A DNA stretch of 64,000 bases from Akebia trifoliata (Eukaryota; Streptophyta; Magnoliopsida; Ranunculales; Lardizabalaceae). Within the stretch, counting starts at the first letter, position 1. Each line of letters opens with the position of its first letter. Shown here in pieces: positions 1 through 12,969 of this stretch. A model generated the notes under the pieces. The model was not told where the DNA came from, made no database searches, and saw nothing but the letters and a program-made list of their open reading frames with translations. The position numbers were made by a program, and so were the translations under genes. The stretch is from contig CM030708.1 in assembly GCA_017979445.1 (NCBI GenBank), forward strand, positions 32,244,721 to 32,308,720, written 5' to 3'.

Positions 1-3000
1 TGGATCAGAACATATTAGATTTCAGATCTGATCCGATGCGTTGACAATCCTAATTGCACATAACCAAGGACTAGTTCTTGGACAAGACCATAGTCTATGG
101 ACTGAGCAAAGCCTAGATACGGGTCCAATCCCCGTTTACAGGCATTCCTAGTTATCTAAAAAATATAATAAGATTGAAAGATATAAATAAATTAAATTAT
201 CGATTTTTTTTATTTATTTAAGAAAAATACAGACTGCATGGAAGAACAATGAAATGGAGTAATAAGTAAGGACGACTGTCGACCCGGGATGACACCAATA
301 CTGCACTTTCATCTAGGATATTTAAGGGTCTGGTCACTGGTGACGACATTCTTTAGAAACAAAAGAGTTGACTTATAGAAACTTAAATGCGGGTCAGAAT
401 TTGAGATCCGATTTCATAGTAACTTCGACTCATTTTACACGTCAACCGTAAAATCACAGGTTTAATTGCATGCATGTAGGACACAAATGGGTCGGATTCT
501 TTATAAACTTACCGTGTTGACTCGTTTACCACCTCGTATTGCTTGCTTAACAAGCAATACCACCCCCACTGAACCAAGCACAGAAGCACTCCACCCCATC
601 TATCCATTAATCGAGCATGCTCAAATTACTATAATACCCTCGGGATCCATTATTAATCAACGTTTACCCTTTTAAATGCCAAACTTTTATGGAAAAGAAA
701 ATAAGAGAAAGCCTTTGACTAGATGTTGAAGAGTGAAGACGGGGGCATTGGGATCATTATCAATTAATCTACATCTCGATCCATTGACAGCCCTACATAC
801 AACACCCACACATCACACGTACCAAATAAGTAAGGGTGGACTTTGGTGGGTGGGAGGAATTAATGCTCATACTGAGTATCGAACTCAGTACCGAAGGGCA
901 TTAACCACTTATCCATCCGAGATTGCCATGGAGCCAACCCCTCCGGTTATTTATATCTTTCATTTGCACAACGATACTTTTATTTATAATACACCACCAT
1001 TGTGTAAATCAACAACTAGAGGTACCAACTCGGCCAATTGGCACGTTAATTGGGCTTAACTTGCCCGGTCCAATCCATTATTATATCACTTCATATATAG
1101 TCGGATTTATAATTTCATAATGAAAAATTATTTAAAACATATCATAAAACAGCAAATTTATTTTTATCCCCAACTATTTTTTAATTAGGATAAAGGTTGG
1201 ATTCATATTTTGATAAAAAGTAACATTATATAACTCTAAAAATAACTAGAAAAGATGTATGAATTTAATATATATATATATTATAAAACCCCAAAATCAG
1301 CCCAAACACAAGCCAAGCCCATTAAGGTCAAGCTTGGGCTTAGCTAATCGAGGGCTGATCTAGGGTACAGTATGCTTCCAGCCAACTTAAGGGCTCATCC
1401 TAGACTAGCCTGAACCCACCCCTTGATGGCCTTACCAAACAACCCATGGTTAGTTTTCTATGTGAGAGTGGATTTCTTCTTAGCTGAAGTAAATAAATGT
1501 CGAGTACGAATGGGTACAGAGGTAAAAGTATGAGAATTATCTTTGTATGAAAATTTAATTTTTTAACTGCTGGGTTAAACAAATGTGGTGTGGCAATTAA
1601 GTTTTAGAAAAGCTCGGTTACAGTTAACGCCAGCTAACTTCAGACTTACCATCTGCCATTTTTTTTATGGAAAATAACATGATTGATAATTGGTAGCCAT
1701 TGGATTTGAGGATGTGTTACTCTTTGTGGATTGCCGATCCATGGATTTTTGGTCCAGCTATTGCAGATTCCATACACCACGAATTAACCTGATTGATGAT
1801 TTTTCTCTGTTGGATTCAATTGATGACATGAAATCTAACTAGTCCGTGTCAAACATTCAGGGGTCAGTGGTTCCGAAAAGTAAACCAGTTGGCATTTTTT
1901 CATTTAACATTTATAGTCTAATAATAGAAATCTAAACTTGACCTCTGAAACTTCTTTTATTCTCCAAACAACAAATTGAGAAATCACACTAGTGACTCGT
2001 GGATAAACAGAATTCATAGAGAATGAGAGATAAGGCTTCTCCCATGAGCCCTGAAAGAGAAACATGGGCCTTGGGCTATGGTACATAACCAGCCACTTAT
2101 GGGCCCGGACCCATAAACCCATTTAACATAACAACCATAGCCTTAGTATAGAGTAGAGACTAATTCTTACAAGATAAATTATATTTATATAATAACTTCA
2201 ATACTTTTGTTAACAAACATAGCCTTAGTATAGAGTATAGACTAATTCTTACAAGACAAATTATATTTATGTAAGACCTTCAATACTTTTGTTCCCACCG
2301 TAACTACTAGGTTTATTTGCTAAGTATTTTACCCATCCAGTCTAACCCGACCAAACCAATTAGGCTTGGGAATTGTGATTGGCAGCTTGGACAATGCCGA
2401 TTGGGACCAAAAACCTCACCCCAGCCCAACCTGCCCGCCTGCCTTGCAAGTTCTTCATTGTCGTCTGTAAAATCAATAGTGTTGGAATAGACTTCTATCC
2501 TATACAAGAAGAGATCATAAGCATAGATTTCTGGATCATTGAATCTCATTTTAGCCAATGATCCACTATTGTTGATGGCTTGAATTTGCTTGGGGCTTAA
2601 ACCAATTTGTATGCCATCCTTGCAGATTAGAGCTTAGCAACAAGAGTAGGGTTTGAACTTTAAAGAATTGTAAGTAGGGCAAATAAAGCATTCATCTCAT
2701 GTTAAACAACCAGACAAAAGGCTAAAAACCTTAAACAATCTGAATACTTGGTTGTCAATAAATTTTGAAAACTTCTATTGCCACCAAGATTTGTTTATGT
2801 ACCACACCTATCTTTCAAATCAAATATACACAGAATGCAAGGTAATATTCAATCTTTTTTTTAGATGATCTCAAACCTATTTCCTCTTTCAAAAGATAAA
2901 TATTGAATCATCATTCCTTCTTCTCAAAAGTTCTTTCTTTCCCAAAGAGCTTGTCAGAAGGGAAATCCCCATCATTATTTAATATTAATTAGGTTATTTG

Positions 3001-4503
3001 GGATTAATTGGTTAATTTTTATTTTTGTAGGTGTGGGAGGCTTGAAGTGTAAGAAACTGTTGCAAACCAATTTAACATTATTAGGAAACAAAAGCAGCGA
3101 GAAGCACCTAAAGTAAAAGGTTCTTGCAACTAAATTAAGGAGCTTATACAGGATTATAGCTAGTGATTCTATGTGATAATAATGTAACATAGAAATAGTG
3201 CTTCCAAAGAAAACATGAACCTTTTAAAAAATTTGTGTGCCAATACTGACCTGGAAAGCATCAAGAAATGAATTTCTGATTTAGGAGATGAAGTTACATT
3301 CTTTAATTCCAGACCAAGAAGCCATTCATTCTACTTTTTAAAGCGACATCAATATATGTATGCCCACTGAATGTAATGAAGCAAGTGGTCTGAACGTTGA
3401 AGATCAACTCCATTATGTTCATGAGAGAGATGGGGACTTCGACATATATAAATCGGCTTTTTGATGCACTGTTGAGAAGGAACTGCTTTCTGACCTCTTC
3501 CAAGTTTATATCCAGTTCTCTGAGGGTTCATATCTGCCATTTGCAACAAATCTGTAGATAATATAGCAAAGTTCCTTAAGTTTCAGTAGTTTATTACAAC
3601 TAGACTAAGTTTCAAAGCTAATATGAAGTTTTATAATTACAGGTTAGTGTCGTCTCCGTCGTGCCAAGTTGTCAATAATCTGGGGTGATGGGAGGGGACA
3701 CTTTGACATGAAGGAAAACTTCCCCCTCTATTGGCTGGGCGTTGTCAATCGGTAATAAAATGAAGGAAACAATTAGGACGGTTGGATTACCTCCATTTGA
3801 TATTTTCGAAAGCCATGTCTTCTATTATTGGAAGTGTATACCTATCTGCTTTCACGATCTCAACCCATGTTCTTTTGGGTCTCCCTTTCATTCTAACTAT
3901 GGCTGTAATCGGCTTCATTTTGAGGGTAAACAGTATGAATCAAGAACGGTTAGCAAATGTTTTATAAAATATCCTCAAGAGGACAAAGCATCAATGTCTT
4001 GGGCATGCCTACACCCATCTTCCATGCTTAAATTAAGCTACAAATAAATCTATCCAACCAGGGTGACAGTCAGGAAAGTAAAGTAGTCCCACAAGTGTTC
4101 TGTAAACGTAGCCACAAATGCAAAAGGTTTTAATAGTTTCAGAACAAAGAGACGGCAAGTGTATACCAGTAACTGTGACAAAACATAATAATAATAATCA
4201 ACAGGATTGAGACTATTTAAGAACTTCTATGAGCATGCTACGTAATTCTAAAATCTTAATATTTTGGCATCCACTTGTATAGTTTTGTTGAAAGCTGAAT
4301 AAAAACATAGAATCAAATCCAACCATTCAAAAACATCCTTGGTACTTCAGATCCTAAAACAAGAAGTGGAACTGTACAAGACCTATCATCTCGACAGCAG
4401 TAAGAAACTAATGGTTCTATTGTAACTCTACGTATACCAAAGTGCAAGCTAACCGCAAAAACCCACAGCTATGCACCTCTACATTTACTAAACTGTCTTG
4501 CCA
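1..4503. other. Intergenic DNA with no gene I can support
   Basis: AT-rich sequence with short open frames that show no recognisable domain. It holds an 82-bp tandem duplication (2136-2293) and two coding-like patches on the minus strand (about 2439-2640 and 3303-3549) that I could not assign. A short TA run lies near 1270-1282. Part of the 3' UTR of the FLZ gene should lie just below 4504. Confidence 0.5.
2136..2293. repeat. Tandem duplication, period 82 bp, two copies
   Basis: The segment beginning CATAGCCTTAGTATAGAGTA at 2136 recurs at 2218 and runs through AATACTTTTGTT in both copies. The copies differ by only a few substitutions and small indels, so the duplication is fairly recent. Confidence 0.85.
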
Positions 4504-6538
4504 TTAAATATGAAATTTTGAAGTTGCAACATTTCTAGGCTGAGCACCAATCTGGCCATTCGTGTTATTGTGATTCCGCTCGCTCTTAGTTGCATTCGAT
4601 TTTTTATAAGTTGCCTCGACTTCCGCGTCCAAAGCAATCTGCTTATCTCGGCATTTAGGGGTGCAAAATGCACACAAGTAACTGTAACATCAAGTCTAAG
4701 TTTCAGCAGCGTCTCTAGAAAAAAGCCAACATGACAAACTTGAGTACCAATAAAAAAACAAAAAGGAAAAACTGAAAAAATGCGATATAAAAAAGGAAGT
4801 TACTTTATCAGAAAGTACCAACAAATATATCAACCCATCAAAATTTGACATTGAGTTACTTCTTTTCCATCAAAAAATAACATGAAAAAGAAATACTGGA
4901 AACACTTTCTTCAAATTTATACCACGAAAATTCAAGACAGAGATGATGAATCACAGTGAAGGAAGGAAGTATAATGGGGTTTACTTTGAATGTGCAAACT
5001 GGACCAGCTGTAATCAGCTGAGATTCTATGGTATTACTCTCTCTCGAGCGCACACGGCTGAGTGTTCACAATTTTGCCGGATTGATTTCGGATCACTAAA
5101 GTTGGATGAGCTTCTTTTGTCATTTTGATTTTGAGTTGTTGCCGTTGGTCCAGATTTTCATAATCCACAAAAATTATCTCATCTTGTCAATGAAGAGTTT
5201 CTATTTTTATTTGTTAAGTCGATGTTTAATAGGGATAAGGTGTATGCATTATAATAATGTGCACGAGATACACTATATCAATGCTATGGTGTATCTCATC
5301 ACATATCTTGAAGATATTAGATTTGCATCAATTAAGTTCAGTTAGTATCAATTAGGTATATTAGAATATCGGATTGATTGATTTTCTTTCTATATTGGTG
5401 GATGCTTCAATCTATATAAACCCAATGACCAAATGTAATCATCGTCCAAGAATTCTCAAGAAAATCAGTTCTTCTAAAATGTTACCATCAACAACTTGTT
5501 ATTTTTATTATTGGGAGTATTCTATATAAATCATTGTGCTCTATTGCTTTTGGTTTCTTGGTAGCTAATCTCTACTATAACTGACTTTGAACTGATGTTT
5601 CATTAAACAAACTAAATTTAATTGTTTCTCATACATTAAACTTGGTGACATTTAGATCTCAATAATTAAATTGTTGCAGTGAGTGTTATTGTTCCCTATC
5701 ACATTGAGGAAAAATAAATTAGGAATTAAATAGCTAATTTTAGATCATGCTTCAACCATGGTATTAACTATTGTCATTGCAGGGCATATTGGTAACCCTA
5801 GAAATGATAATTAAATGATTTAATTGCATATAAAGAGTAGACAGCAATCCTAATTGGAAATAAACCCTAATTAATCCTAATCTAATACAATATAATATTT
5901 GTATTGATTTTTTGTGAAGATGATCTTGCATATCGTTGTAGACCTTATTACATTGCATCATATCCAATAATTTATTATTCTACAATAAATCATATTAAGT
6001 ATAAAATTTAACCTTTTAGTTAAAGAACCCATAATTGAGATTCTTCGGCAGATAGGCAATAAAGTCTACAATGAAAATATAATTCAAGAACAGATATTTG
6101 AAAATTAAACATAAATTAAATAAAAAATTGAAAAAACAAGAAATTGAATCCAGAACATCGAATAATTGTCAGAAAAAAAAAAAAAAAAACAAGAGCTCGC
6201 ACATTATTTATTTAAGCTAACAGTCACCTGTACATAAAGATATCATCTTTCTCGCCGATTTTCTTCTTGCAATAATAACAAGCCTTAAGAAACCCACCGA
6301 TTTGCTCATCAAATCGAATCTCTGATCTCTCGTTGCTCGTATCTCGAAGCGGTGATCCAAGCTTCAATAAACCTCGGATAGATTGATCTGGTTTCATAAA
6401 TGATGGCTTCGCAGTATGCTGAAGTGCTTTGCGTTTCTCGCTCTTAACTGTTGGAGAATCGATTGGTTTCGCCTGATCGAGCACACATATCTCTCCGATG
6501 CTAGGAGATCTAGCGGTCCAATTGCGTTTCACCGACAT
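4504..6538 (-). CDS. FCS-Like Zinc finger (FLZ/DUF581) protein, two exons
   Basis: Exons: 6538-6228 and 4681-4504 (311 + 178 nt = 163 codons with stop; 162 aa). The donor after 'ATGTACAG' and the acceptor 'TTACAG' join in frame. The joined protein carries the FLZ zinc finger: CYYC at residues 87-90, then KKKIGEKDDIFMYS, then AFCTPKC at about 108-114 followed by RDKQIALD, giving CX2C-X19-CX3C. In the family, FLZ proteins act as scaffolds that bind SnRK1 kinase subunits in energy and hormone signalling. That role is family knowledge; nothing here shows which paralogue this is. The N-terminal 80 residues are hydrophilic and basic with no other domain. The C-terminal tail is Asn/Gln-rich. The intron is 1,546 bp. 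The start is the first ATG of the frame; a telo-box-like element lies just upstream in the 5' region. The arginine usual at the exon junction is a serine here. Confidence 0.88.
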
Positions 6539-6582
6539 TGTTGTTAGGGTTTCGAGAACAATGGATGAAGTTGAAGTTCGAG

Positions 6583-6599
6583 TTAGGGTTAGGGTTTTG
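6583..6599 (-). promoter_or_regulatory. Telo-box-like motif upstream of the FLZ start
   Basis: Read on the minus strand, the stretch is AAAACCCTAACCCTAAC, two overlapping AAACCCTAA telo-box units, 45-60 nt upstream of the FLZ ATG. Telo-boxes are known in promoters and 5' UTRs of plant growth and translation genes. A role at this gene is inference. Confidence 0.45.
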
Positions 6600-6999
6600 C
6601 GCTGAATGTGAGTTTTTGCAGAGAAGAGACCTTTCGAGACTGAGAAGCTTCCGCACGATGCGAGTGTGAAGGAGAGAAAACGGTTGGGATTTAATTTTCC
6701 CTCCTATGAAGTCATAAAAATAGGTGATTTAGAGATAGGTCCCCACATTTTGATAAATATTTTAAATACATCCCCCTTCGTTTTCAAAACATGGATTCCT
6801 TGATCTTAGTCTTTTCATATTGACTAAAAAAAAATTATCTCAATACCACCAACTTCGACCTGTAACTAAAAACCTGATTTTTCTTTTGAAAAATAATCAT
6901 CTTCAACCTCCTCCATAAATTACTTTTTATCTATTCATCCTCAGTTTCAATCCAACATTTTCTATATAACCTTGATCCATAATCTCTGTTTACATGGAT

Positions 7000-7294
7000 T
7001 GCAGAAGCCCATGGGCCTAACTCATCCTCACAAAACAGCTTTGTAAGGAGAGGATTGCCCCAGGTTTATATACAGCTAAAGGTCTTGATACCTAAGCGAT
7101 GTGGGACTATAGCTCATACTCCCCCTCATGTGTAACGTGTCTCTTACATCCATGTGGTTAACCGCTTTGATACCATGTAGAAGCCCATGGGCCTAACCTA
7201 TCCTCACAAAACCGACTTGTAAAGTGAGGATTGCCCTAGGTTTATATATAGCCCAAGGTTTTGCTAACTAGGTGATGTGGGACTATCGCTCACA
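7000..7294 (-). mobile_element. Complete TRIM (miniature LTR retrotransposon), 295 bp
   Basis: Two 119-bp direct repeats (7000-7118 and 7176-7294) flank a 57-bp interior. On the minus strand the first LTR starts TGTGAGCGATAG and is followed at once by TGGTATCAAAGC (7175-7164), which matches the initiator-Met tRNA primer-binding site TGGTATCAGAGC at 11 of 12 bases. A purine tract GAGGGGGAG lies just before the second LTR. The element is bounded by a perfect 5-bp duplication TGGAT (6995-6999 and 7295-7299). It has no coding capacity and must be moved in trans. A related copy lies in the vicilin pseudogene at 38917-39208. Confidence 0.9.
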
Positions 7295-8210
7295 TGGATA
7301 AGGTCCCCTTCCCAAGAAGAGAAACTCTCCATTTATGGCCTTTTCTACTAGGGTACTTGCCAAGTGGCGTCCTTTAGTTGGTGCATTGGTTCCATCTATG
7401 CTAGATGATAGATTCTCAGTAGTGGTGTCACGCCACCTCCTTTATCGTGGATGTGGGGGTGCCATGTTACACTCTTCAATTGGCGTGATCACCATGTTAT
7501 GCCCCTCCACGCACAACATAGTGGAATCAATGAGATCCATTAAAGTACTTCAATCTTGAGGAAAGCATGTAAGATCTATGTGTTTTCTGTGCAATTTGTG
7601 TTAGCTTTGTTTCAATTCATTTATTGGTTTTATTACCCCTGTTTTTTTAACAATAGAACCTCGAGACCGAGGAAGAAAGTAAAAAAAATATTTCCATCTT
7701 CAAAATGTTGAATAGAGCAACCATATCTTACCAACTCAATTCCTTCTTCAATGTCATTACAAACCCAAGATTTTTCAACCCAAATTTTAATCTGTCTTAA
7801 CAATATCATATCCTATTCTTATAGCTTGAAATTTGAGAAACATGAGGGTAAAAAAACTTTACTTATTGAAGATGATATGTTTTGGAGAGAAAATATAGAT
7901 GGTAGATGACTAGTTTTTTTTAGAGAAAATCATATATCATCATAAGCAAAAAATACTAAATCTGAAACTTCATAACCAATGAATTGGATTACCCATTGAA
8001 GCATGTTTTGCACCTTATATTTCAACATCGTAGACCACGTACGTACTTAAGTTCTTCTTCTAATAGTTAAAACGAGAATGTTTAGGTCATTGTTGGTTAC
8101 TCTTTCATTCAAGACCTAGGGCAAAGGGCCTGTCATCAGTTTCAGAGTGCATGGGTATCTCTAATATTGACCAAAATGTGGGGTCATGTCTAAATCACCA
8201 TTTTTAGAGA

Positions 8211-9508
8211 GTTATTATTGGCACTCCTAACTTTTACTTTCTACACCCCAACTTTATTAAATAATTATCACTTCCTAATTAGAGACTAAGACACACTATT
8301 CCAACCTTACGAAAAATTGGTTTAAGTTATTACCTTAACATTACAAATCCTAAATCTAGTAAATGCAAATCAAAACTAGAAAAGGAGAAATAATTTTCGT
8401 TGGCAGTGCAACATTTACTTGTTCTCAACCATTTGATTATTTTTTGGGGAAATTACTTAAAGGATCATGGTCGATGGATTTTTTTTTTCTTTTTAATTAG
8501 TCTCTAAGTTTTAGGCATTCTTTTGATAGTCCATTTAGTAAATTTTTTATTTATAATCAGTCTTTGAACCCCACTTCACAACATCTTTTATTGCTAAAAT
8601 GTTAAAATTGCCTTTATCATTCAAAACTCGCAATTTTTGTCCAAAATTTTGGATTTCTGGCATCCTAATTGAGTTTTGGAGATTCCATTTTGATGGAAAG
8701 GAATTGAGAAGGATGAATAAATCATTTTTAAGCATTTTGAATATGTATGTAGAAAGTTAGTTTTTATTTTTTGTTACTTCATTTTTTGATGAAAATAGAC
8801 CAAGGGTGGTTCTTTTGATTTGAAATCATCTACACAAGGTGTTATGTTAAGTTTTCAGTTGATCGTTCCATGTATTTTAGTTCGAAAAATGAGTGGATTT
8901 TACCAACGTCAAGATCACCACATTTTTTATTTTTGCGCTCGACATTTTTATTGTTGAGTTTAATATTTTTATTTAAAAATTGTCAAACTTAACAATAAAT
9001 AAAATTGGTGAGTTCGGCAATAAAAAAGTGGTGAGCTTGACAATAAATAAAAACCGATGAACTTGACAATAAAAAGCGATGAGCTCGACATTGTATTTTT
9101 ATTTTATTTTTGAATATAGACTTCATTCTTTATTTTTTGTTTAAATTGTTGAAATAGATAAAAAAAAATACATTTAAATATTCAAAATTAAAAGTACATC
9201 ATTTTCATTCGTCATTCACAATTAAAAATTATTGAAAATGATTGGAATCACGATTGAAAAAATCTAAGTATGTGAAGAAGAAGATGAAAAAATTGTAGTT
9301 TAAACATTTCAAAAACATTTTAACCTAGATGAGGTTGGGGGACTATTAAGAAAAGAAAGTTTTACTAAATAGACTATCAAGCAACCCCCAAAACTCAGGG
9401 ACTAATTAGAAAGAAATCCCTCCGTCAGGTCCTTTAAGTAATTTTCTCTTATTTATTTTTTCTAATTAGGGTGTAACAAGTAAAAGTTGGAGTGTCTGCA
9501 GTAGCACT
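8211..9508. mobile_element. Nested non-autonomous DNA element of about 1.3 kb
   Basis: The outer ends are inverted repeats of about 40 bp: GAGAGTTATTATTGGCACTC on the left, and on the right its partner ending GTGTCTGCAGTAGCACTCTT. They belong to the same family as the short CTATTGCCACACC MITEs elsewhere in the window. Inside, a second pair of inverted ends (GAAATTACTTAAAGGA near 8449 and TCCTTTAAGTAATTTTCTC near 9430-9448) marks a nested insertion of about 1 kb. The interior has no supportable ORF. Exact ends are uncertain by a few bases. Confidence 0.6.
8936..9095. repeat. Imperfect short tandem repeat (GAGCTYGACAATAAA-like)
   Basis: A motif resembling 'gtgagctcgacaataaa' recurs about five times in direct and diverged form, interspersed with AT-rich spacer. 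It sits inside the nested DNA element. Confidence 0.5.
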
Positions 9509-9540
9509 CTTTCTTTAGGGGGTGGGGAAATTACCGAAAT

Positions 9541-9567
9541 ATCCCAGCCCCAGCCCCAGCCCCAGCC
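9541..9567. repeat. Short (CCCAGC)n tandem repeat near the UTP20 promoter
   Basis: Four to five copies of a CCAGCC hexamer lie about 230 nt upstream of the UTP20 ATG. It is an unusually GC-rich patch for this window, close to the expected transcription start. Confidence 0.6.
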
Positions 9568-9792
9568 TGACCTAAACTAAACTCTAGTTCGCTTCGTTCT
9601 CTATTTCTCTCTCTATTATAATACGCCAAAACGCGGCAAAACCAAAAAACCAGCAGAAGAGTCTCTCTGTCTCTCTTATACTCGCAAAGCCAAAAACAAG
9701 CAGAAGTGGACTTTCCACTCCAACGATCTCTCTCACCATCTCTGCAGAATTTCCCTTGAAGTTTCATCTTTGAAGTTCGAAGTCGTTCTTCA

Positions 9793-12700
9793 ATGGTGAA
9801 GCCTTCCAAGTCTAAGGCACTCAAGCCTCTTAACAAAGCTCCCCGCATTAAACGCTTTGCTGTAAGTTCTAAAACCCTAACTTTCTGTTTTGTTCATCTC
9901 AGGGTTTTATTATATTTGCTGATGTGTTATTTTTATGATTTATTGTTCCAGTTCAAGAATTTCTCTCAGAGAATAGAAGAAATCGATATCGATGTCTTTC
10001 GAAGTCTAGACCAGATTAAAGCTGAGCCGTCCAATGACTCTTCTTTTCTTCGAGATTGTCTCGTAGAATGGCGGGTACGAGTTAGATAAACACATTAAAT
10101 TGTTTTTTTATTTTTTCAATGAAAATTTGGTTAGGTCAATTTGTTAAAGGTTTTGTTTTTATGTGTTATAATATAGGAATTAAATACTTCAGAGGATTTT
10201 ATTTCTTTCTACCAAGAAATGATGCCGTGGGTACAAACATTACCACAAGTTTTGCTGCACAAGGAAACAATTATGTCTAAGCTTCTATCTAGATTGGACA
10301 TGAAAGCAAAATTGTCGCTCGAACCGATACTTAGGTATGTTGTCCATGTTTTTTTTTTTTTTTTTTGATGTTTATGATGATGGGTTTATCAAAGTTATAG
10401 TTTTTTTTCATGGTTCAAATTATCGGAATGCATAGGCCCAATTTATATAGGTATCGGTCGAAACATCGACCCAGAAATATTGAATTATTGGCTGATATGC
10501 TATCATTTTTTTCCTTGACCATAAAATTCGTCTGAAACAACATTTTAAACTTTGGTTCTAACTGTCCTTATATTATGGTTTTATGGATTCTTGAATTTGC
10601 ATGGACTACTGATGTTGGGAATCACACAGGCAACAAACTTGGCACTTCTATTATTTAAAATTTGAATTAAAACAGTTCAAATTGTTGTCATACTTGGGAC
10701 ACAATACCCTCTTTGTTGGTCCCCAGTTTGTAATTGTATACTTATTAACCAACCTACCCATGAATAGTGAAAAAAAATCTGTGATTTTAATTTTTTGAAA
10801 AGATCACTTATTATTCATATTCTTAGTATTTTTAAGCGTTATTTTATTATTTAATATTGAAATGCATTTTTTATATTTTTTACTTTTCCGACTTTTTCCC
10901 GACTTTATCAACTTTTGCTGACTTTTTCCGAAGTTTTCCCTTGACAAATTATTCCCGAGCCCCGACTTTGTCATCATGGCCATGACCATCTATCAACGGA
11001 GTGAAACACACCCCTGCCAAACTTGATTAGTGTTTAATCTTTTTTTTTTGATAGGTAAATGCTATTTATATTCAGATTGGTTGAGGTGACCAACAATAAT
11101 ATACAAGGACCACCAAACTAGAAACCCGGTCCATACTCACGAGTCACGACAATCTACAAACCCATTTCCACCTCCCCATGAAGTTCTCAACCTAATTAAT
11201 CTATTTCCCAACTAATAATCAAGAAGGTTTTCAATAGCTCATGTTTTCAACTGAAATTAAGTTTTTGTTTCTACAGGTTGATTGCAGCTCTTTCCAGAGA
11301 TCTCTTAGAAGATTTTTTGCCGTAAGTTCCTTTTCTTCCTCTGTATTCTATCTAACATTAGGTAAATCAGAGGCCTGCATCTGATACATCGTCATTTATT
11401 CATCCCTAACCCTGCTCTTGAAAAGTGTTATTTGTTTCTTTTCTTGGGCATGTGAAGTTTATGTATAACTAGAGTTTGCTTGTGCCTATGGCACCGACAT
11501 CCTCTCTGGGGTAGGCATAGACATCCTCTCTGGGGTTTAGGGGGTAAAAGAGGAAAAATAATAAAGTTGGAGGGGGATTATTAAAAAAATATTTGGGGTT
11601 AAGGGGTACAAAGGAAAAAACAATGAAGTTGGAGAGGTATTATGAAGAGGAAAGACAATAAAGTTGTAGGGTAATATTGAAAAGAGTTGTGATAAAAGTA
11701 CGAGCTAAAACTTATCAAAAAAAAAAAAAAAAGTATGAGCTAAAGCGTACGTGGTCTGTACGCGGCTGACGTGGCAAAGGCATAGAACTGTAGATCTTTT
11801 TCTTCGGGATACACAAGGAAAAAGATCTATGGTTATGTGCCCTTGCCATGCCAGGCACGTGCATACTGCCTATGTGTTAGCGCATCGTTTTATCATTAGT
11901 CTATTGAAAAAAAAGTTAGAGGTATTTTGGAAAGAGGAAGAAGAGAGAAGGTAAATCCTGTCATCGAGATACATTATTTATGGGGTATAAATCTCAAGAC
12001 AAAGAGAGTGGGATCCACAGTTGTGTTTTATTATATAGACTAGCTACTATATACTTTGACAAATATCACTCTTGCAGTTTGTTTATTCTCCCTGTATTCT
12101 TGTACTTGTATAAATGTTCATCCCGATTCTATATCTTTTTTAGATCCAATACTCGTGACATATATCTCTTGCAGCTATCTACAGAGGATTATTAATTCAT
12201 TAGTCGGTCTCCTTAAAAAAGGTGCTGACAGGGAACCTGAAGTCATCGAACAGGTTTGAGCAATGTCAATGTTCTATATTTGTATTATTATTTTTAGCTG
12301 CTTAATACAAGTACTCGGCTAGAAATCGATGCTGATTGTGATCTGGTTACCTGATTTACAGATATTTACGTCATGGTCGTCTATTATGATGTACCTGCAG
12401 AAGTATCTTATACGAGACATTGTTCATGTTCTAAAGTAAGGATATGTCAATTTACTTACCGAACTACGTCTAGCATCTCTGAAACAAATATTGTATTGTA
12501 TTGTATTGTTGTAGATGTGCATGTGGTTGCATATAATAAGTATTTTTTCCACAATAACAATTTCTCCGCTTGGATTTAGTTAAATGGTAGAAAGTTGTTA
12601 TTGGGATATAATTATTTTCCCCTTCTAGGACCCTTCTCTGTTGTAGATAGGATGGTTCAAAGTCTAGTTTCAGTCTGGGATATCTCAACAAGACATCTTG

Positions 12701-12927
12701 GTCTCATTGGCTGCCAGAATGGGATATTGGGGATTTGTCTCATATAATCTTGGTGGAGACATTACTGTTTTTTCAACTGACTTGGGAGTTCCTTGAGGCC
12801 AAGGTTTTAAACCAGGGATAAGTCTCTCCATGGCCTTTAAAAAAAAAAATCCTTGAAAGAGTGTTCTTTGAGGATTTTCTCTCTCTCTCTCTCTCTCTCT
12901 CTCTTGTAAGGGGGCCTTATCATCCTC

Positions 12928-12969
<42 letters not shown>

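Noticed and set aside
733..1059. 108-codon plus-strand open frame
   Set aside because: No recognisable domain, no splice context, overlapping open frame in another phase, and AT-rich intergenic surroundings.
3742..4047. 101-codon plus-strand frame with a second hydrophobic frame (MSSIIGSVYLSAFTIS)
   Set aside because: Two competing frames, no conserved domain, no splice structure; could be an old repeat fragment but I cannot support a gene.
9531..9848. 105-codon minus-strand open frame across the UTP20 leader
   Set aside because: It is antisense to UTP20 exon 1 and the CT-rich 5' UTR; its Arg/Glu-rich sequence is the reverse of that leader and of the CCCAGC repeat.
11751..11954. 67-codon open frame in UTP20 intron 4
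   Set aside because: It falls in a palindromic MITE whose relatives at 30776 and 34165 give similar shadow frames.
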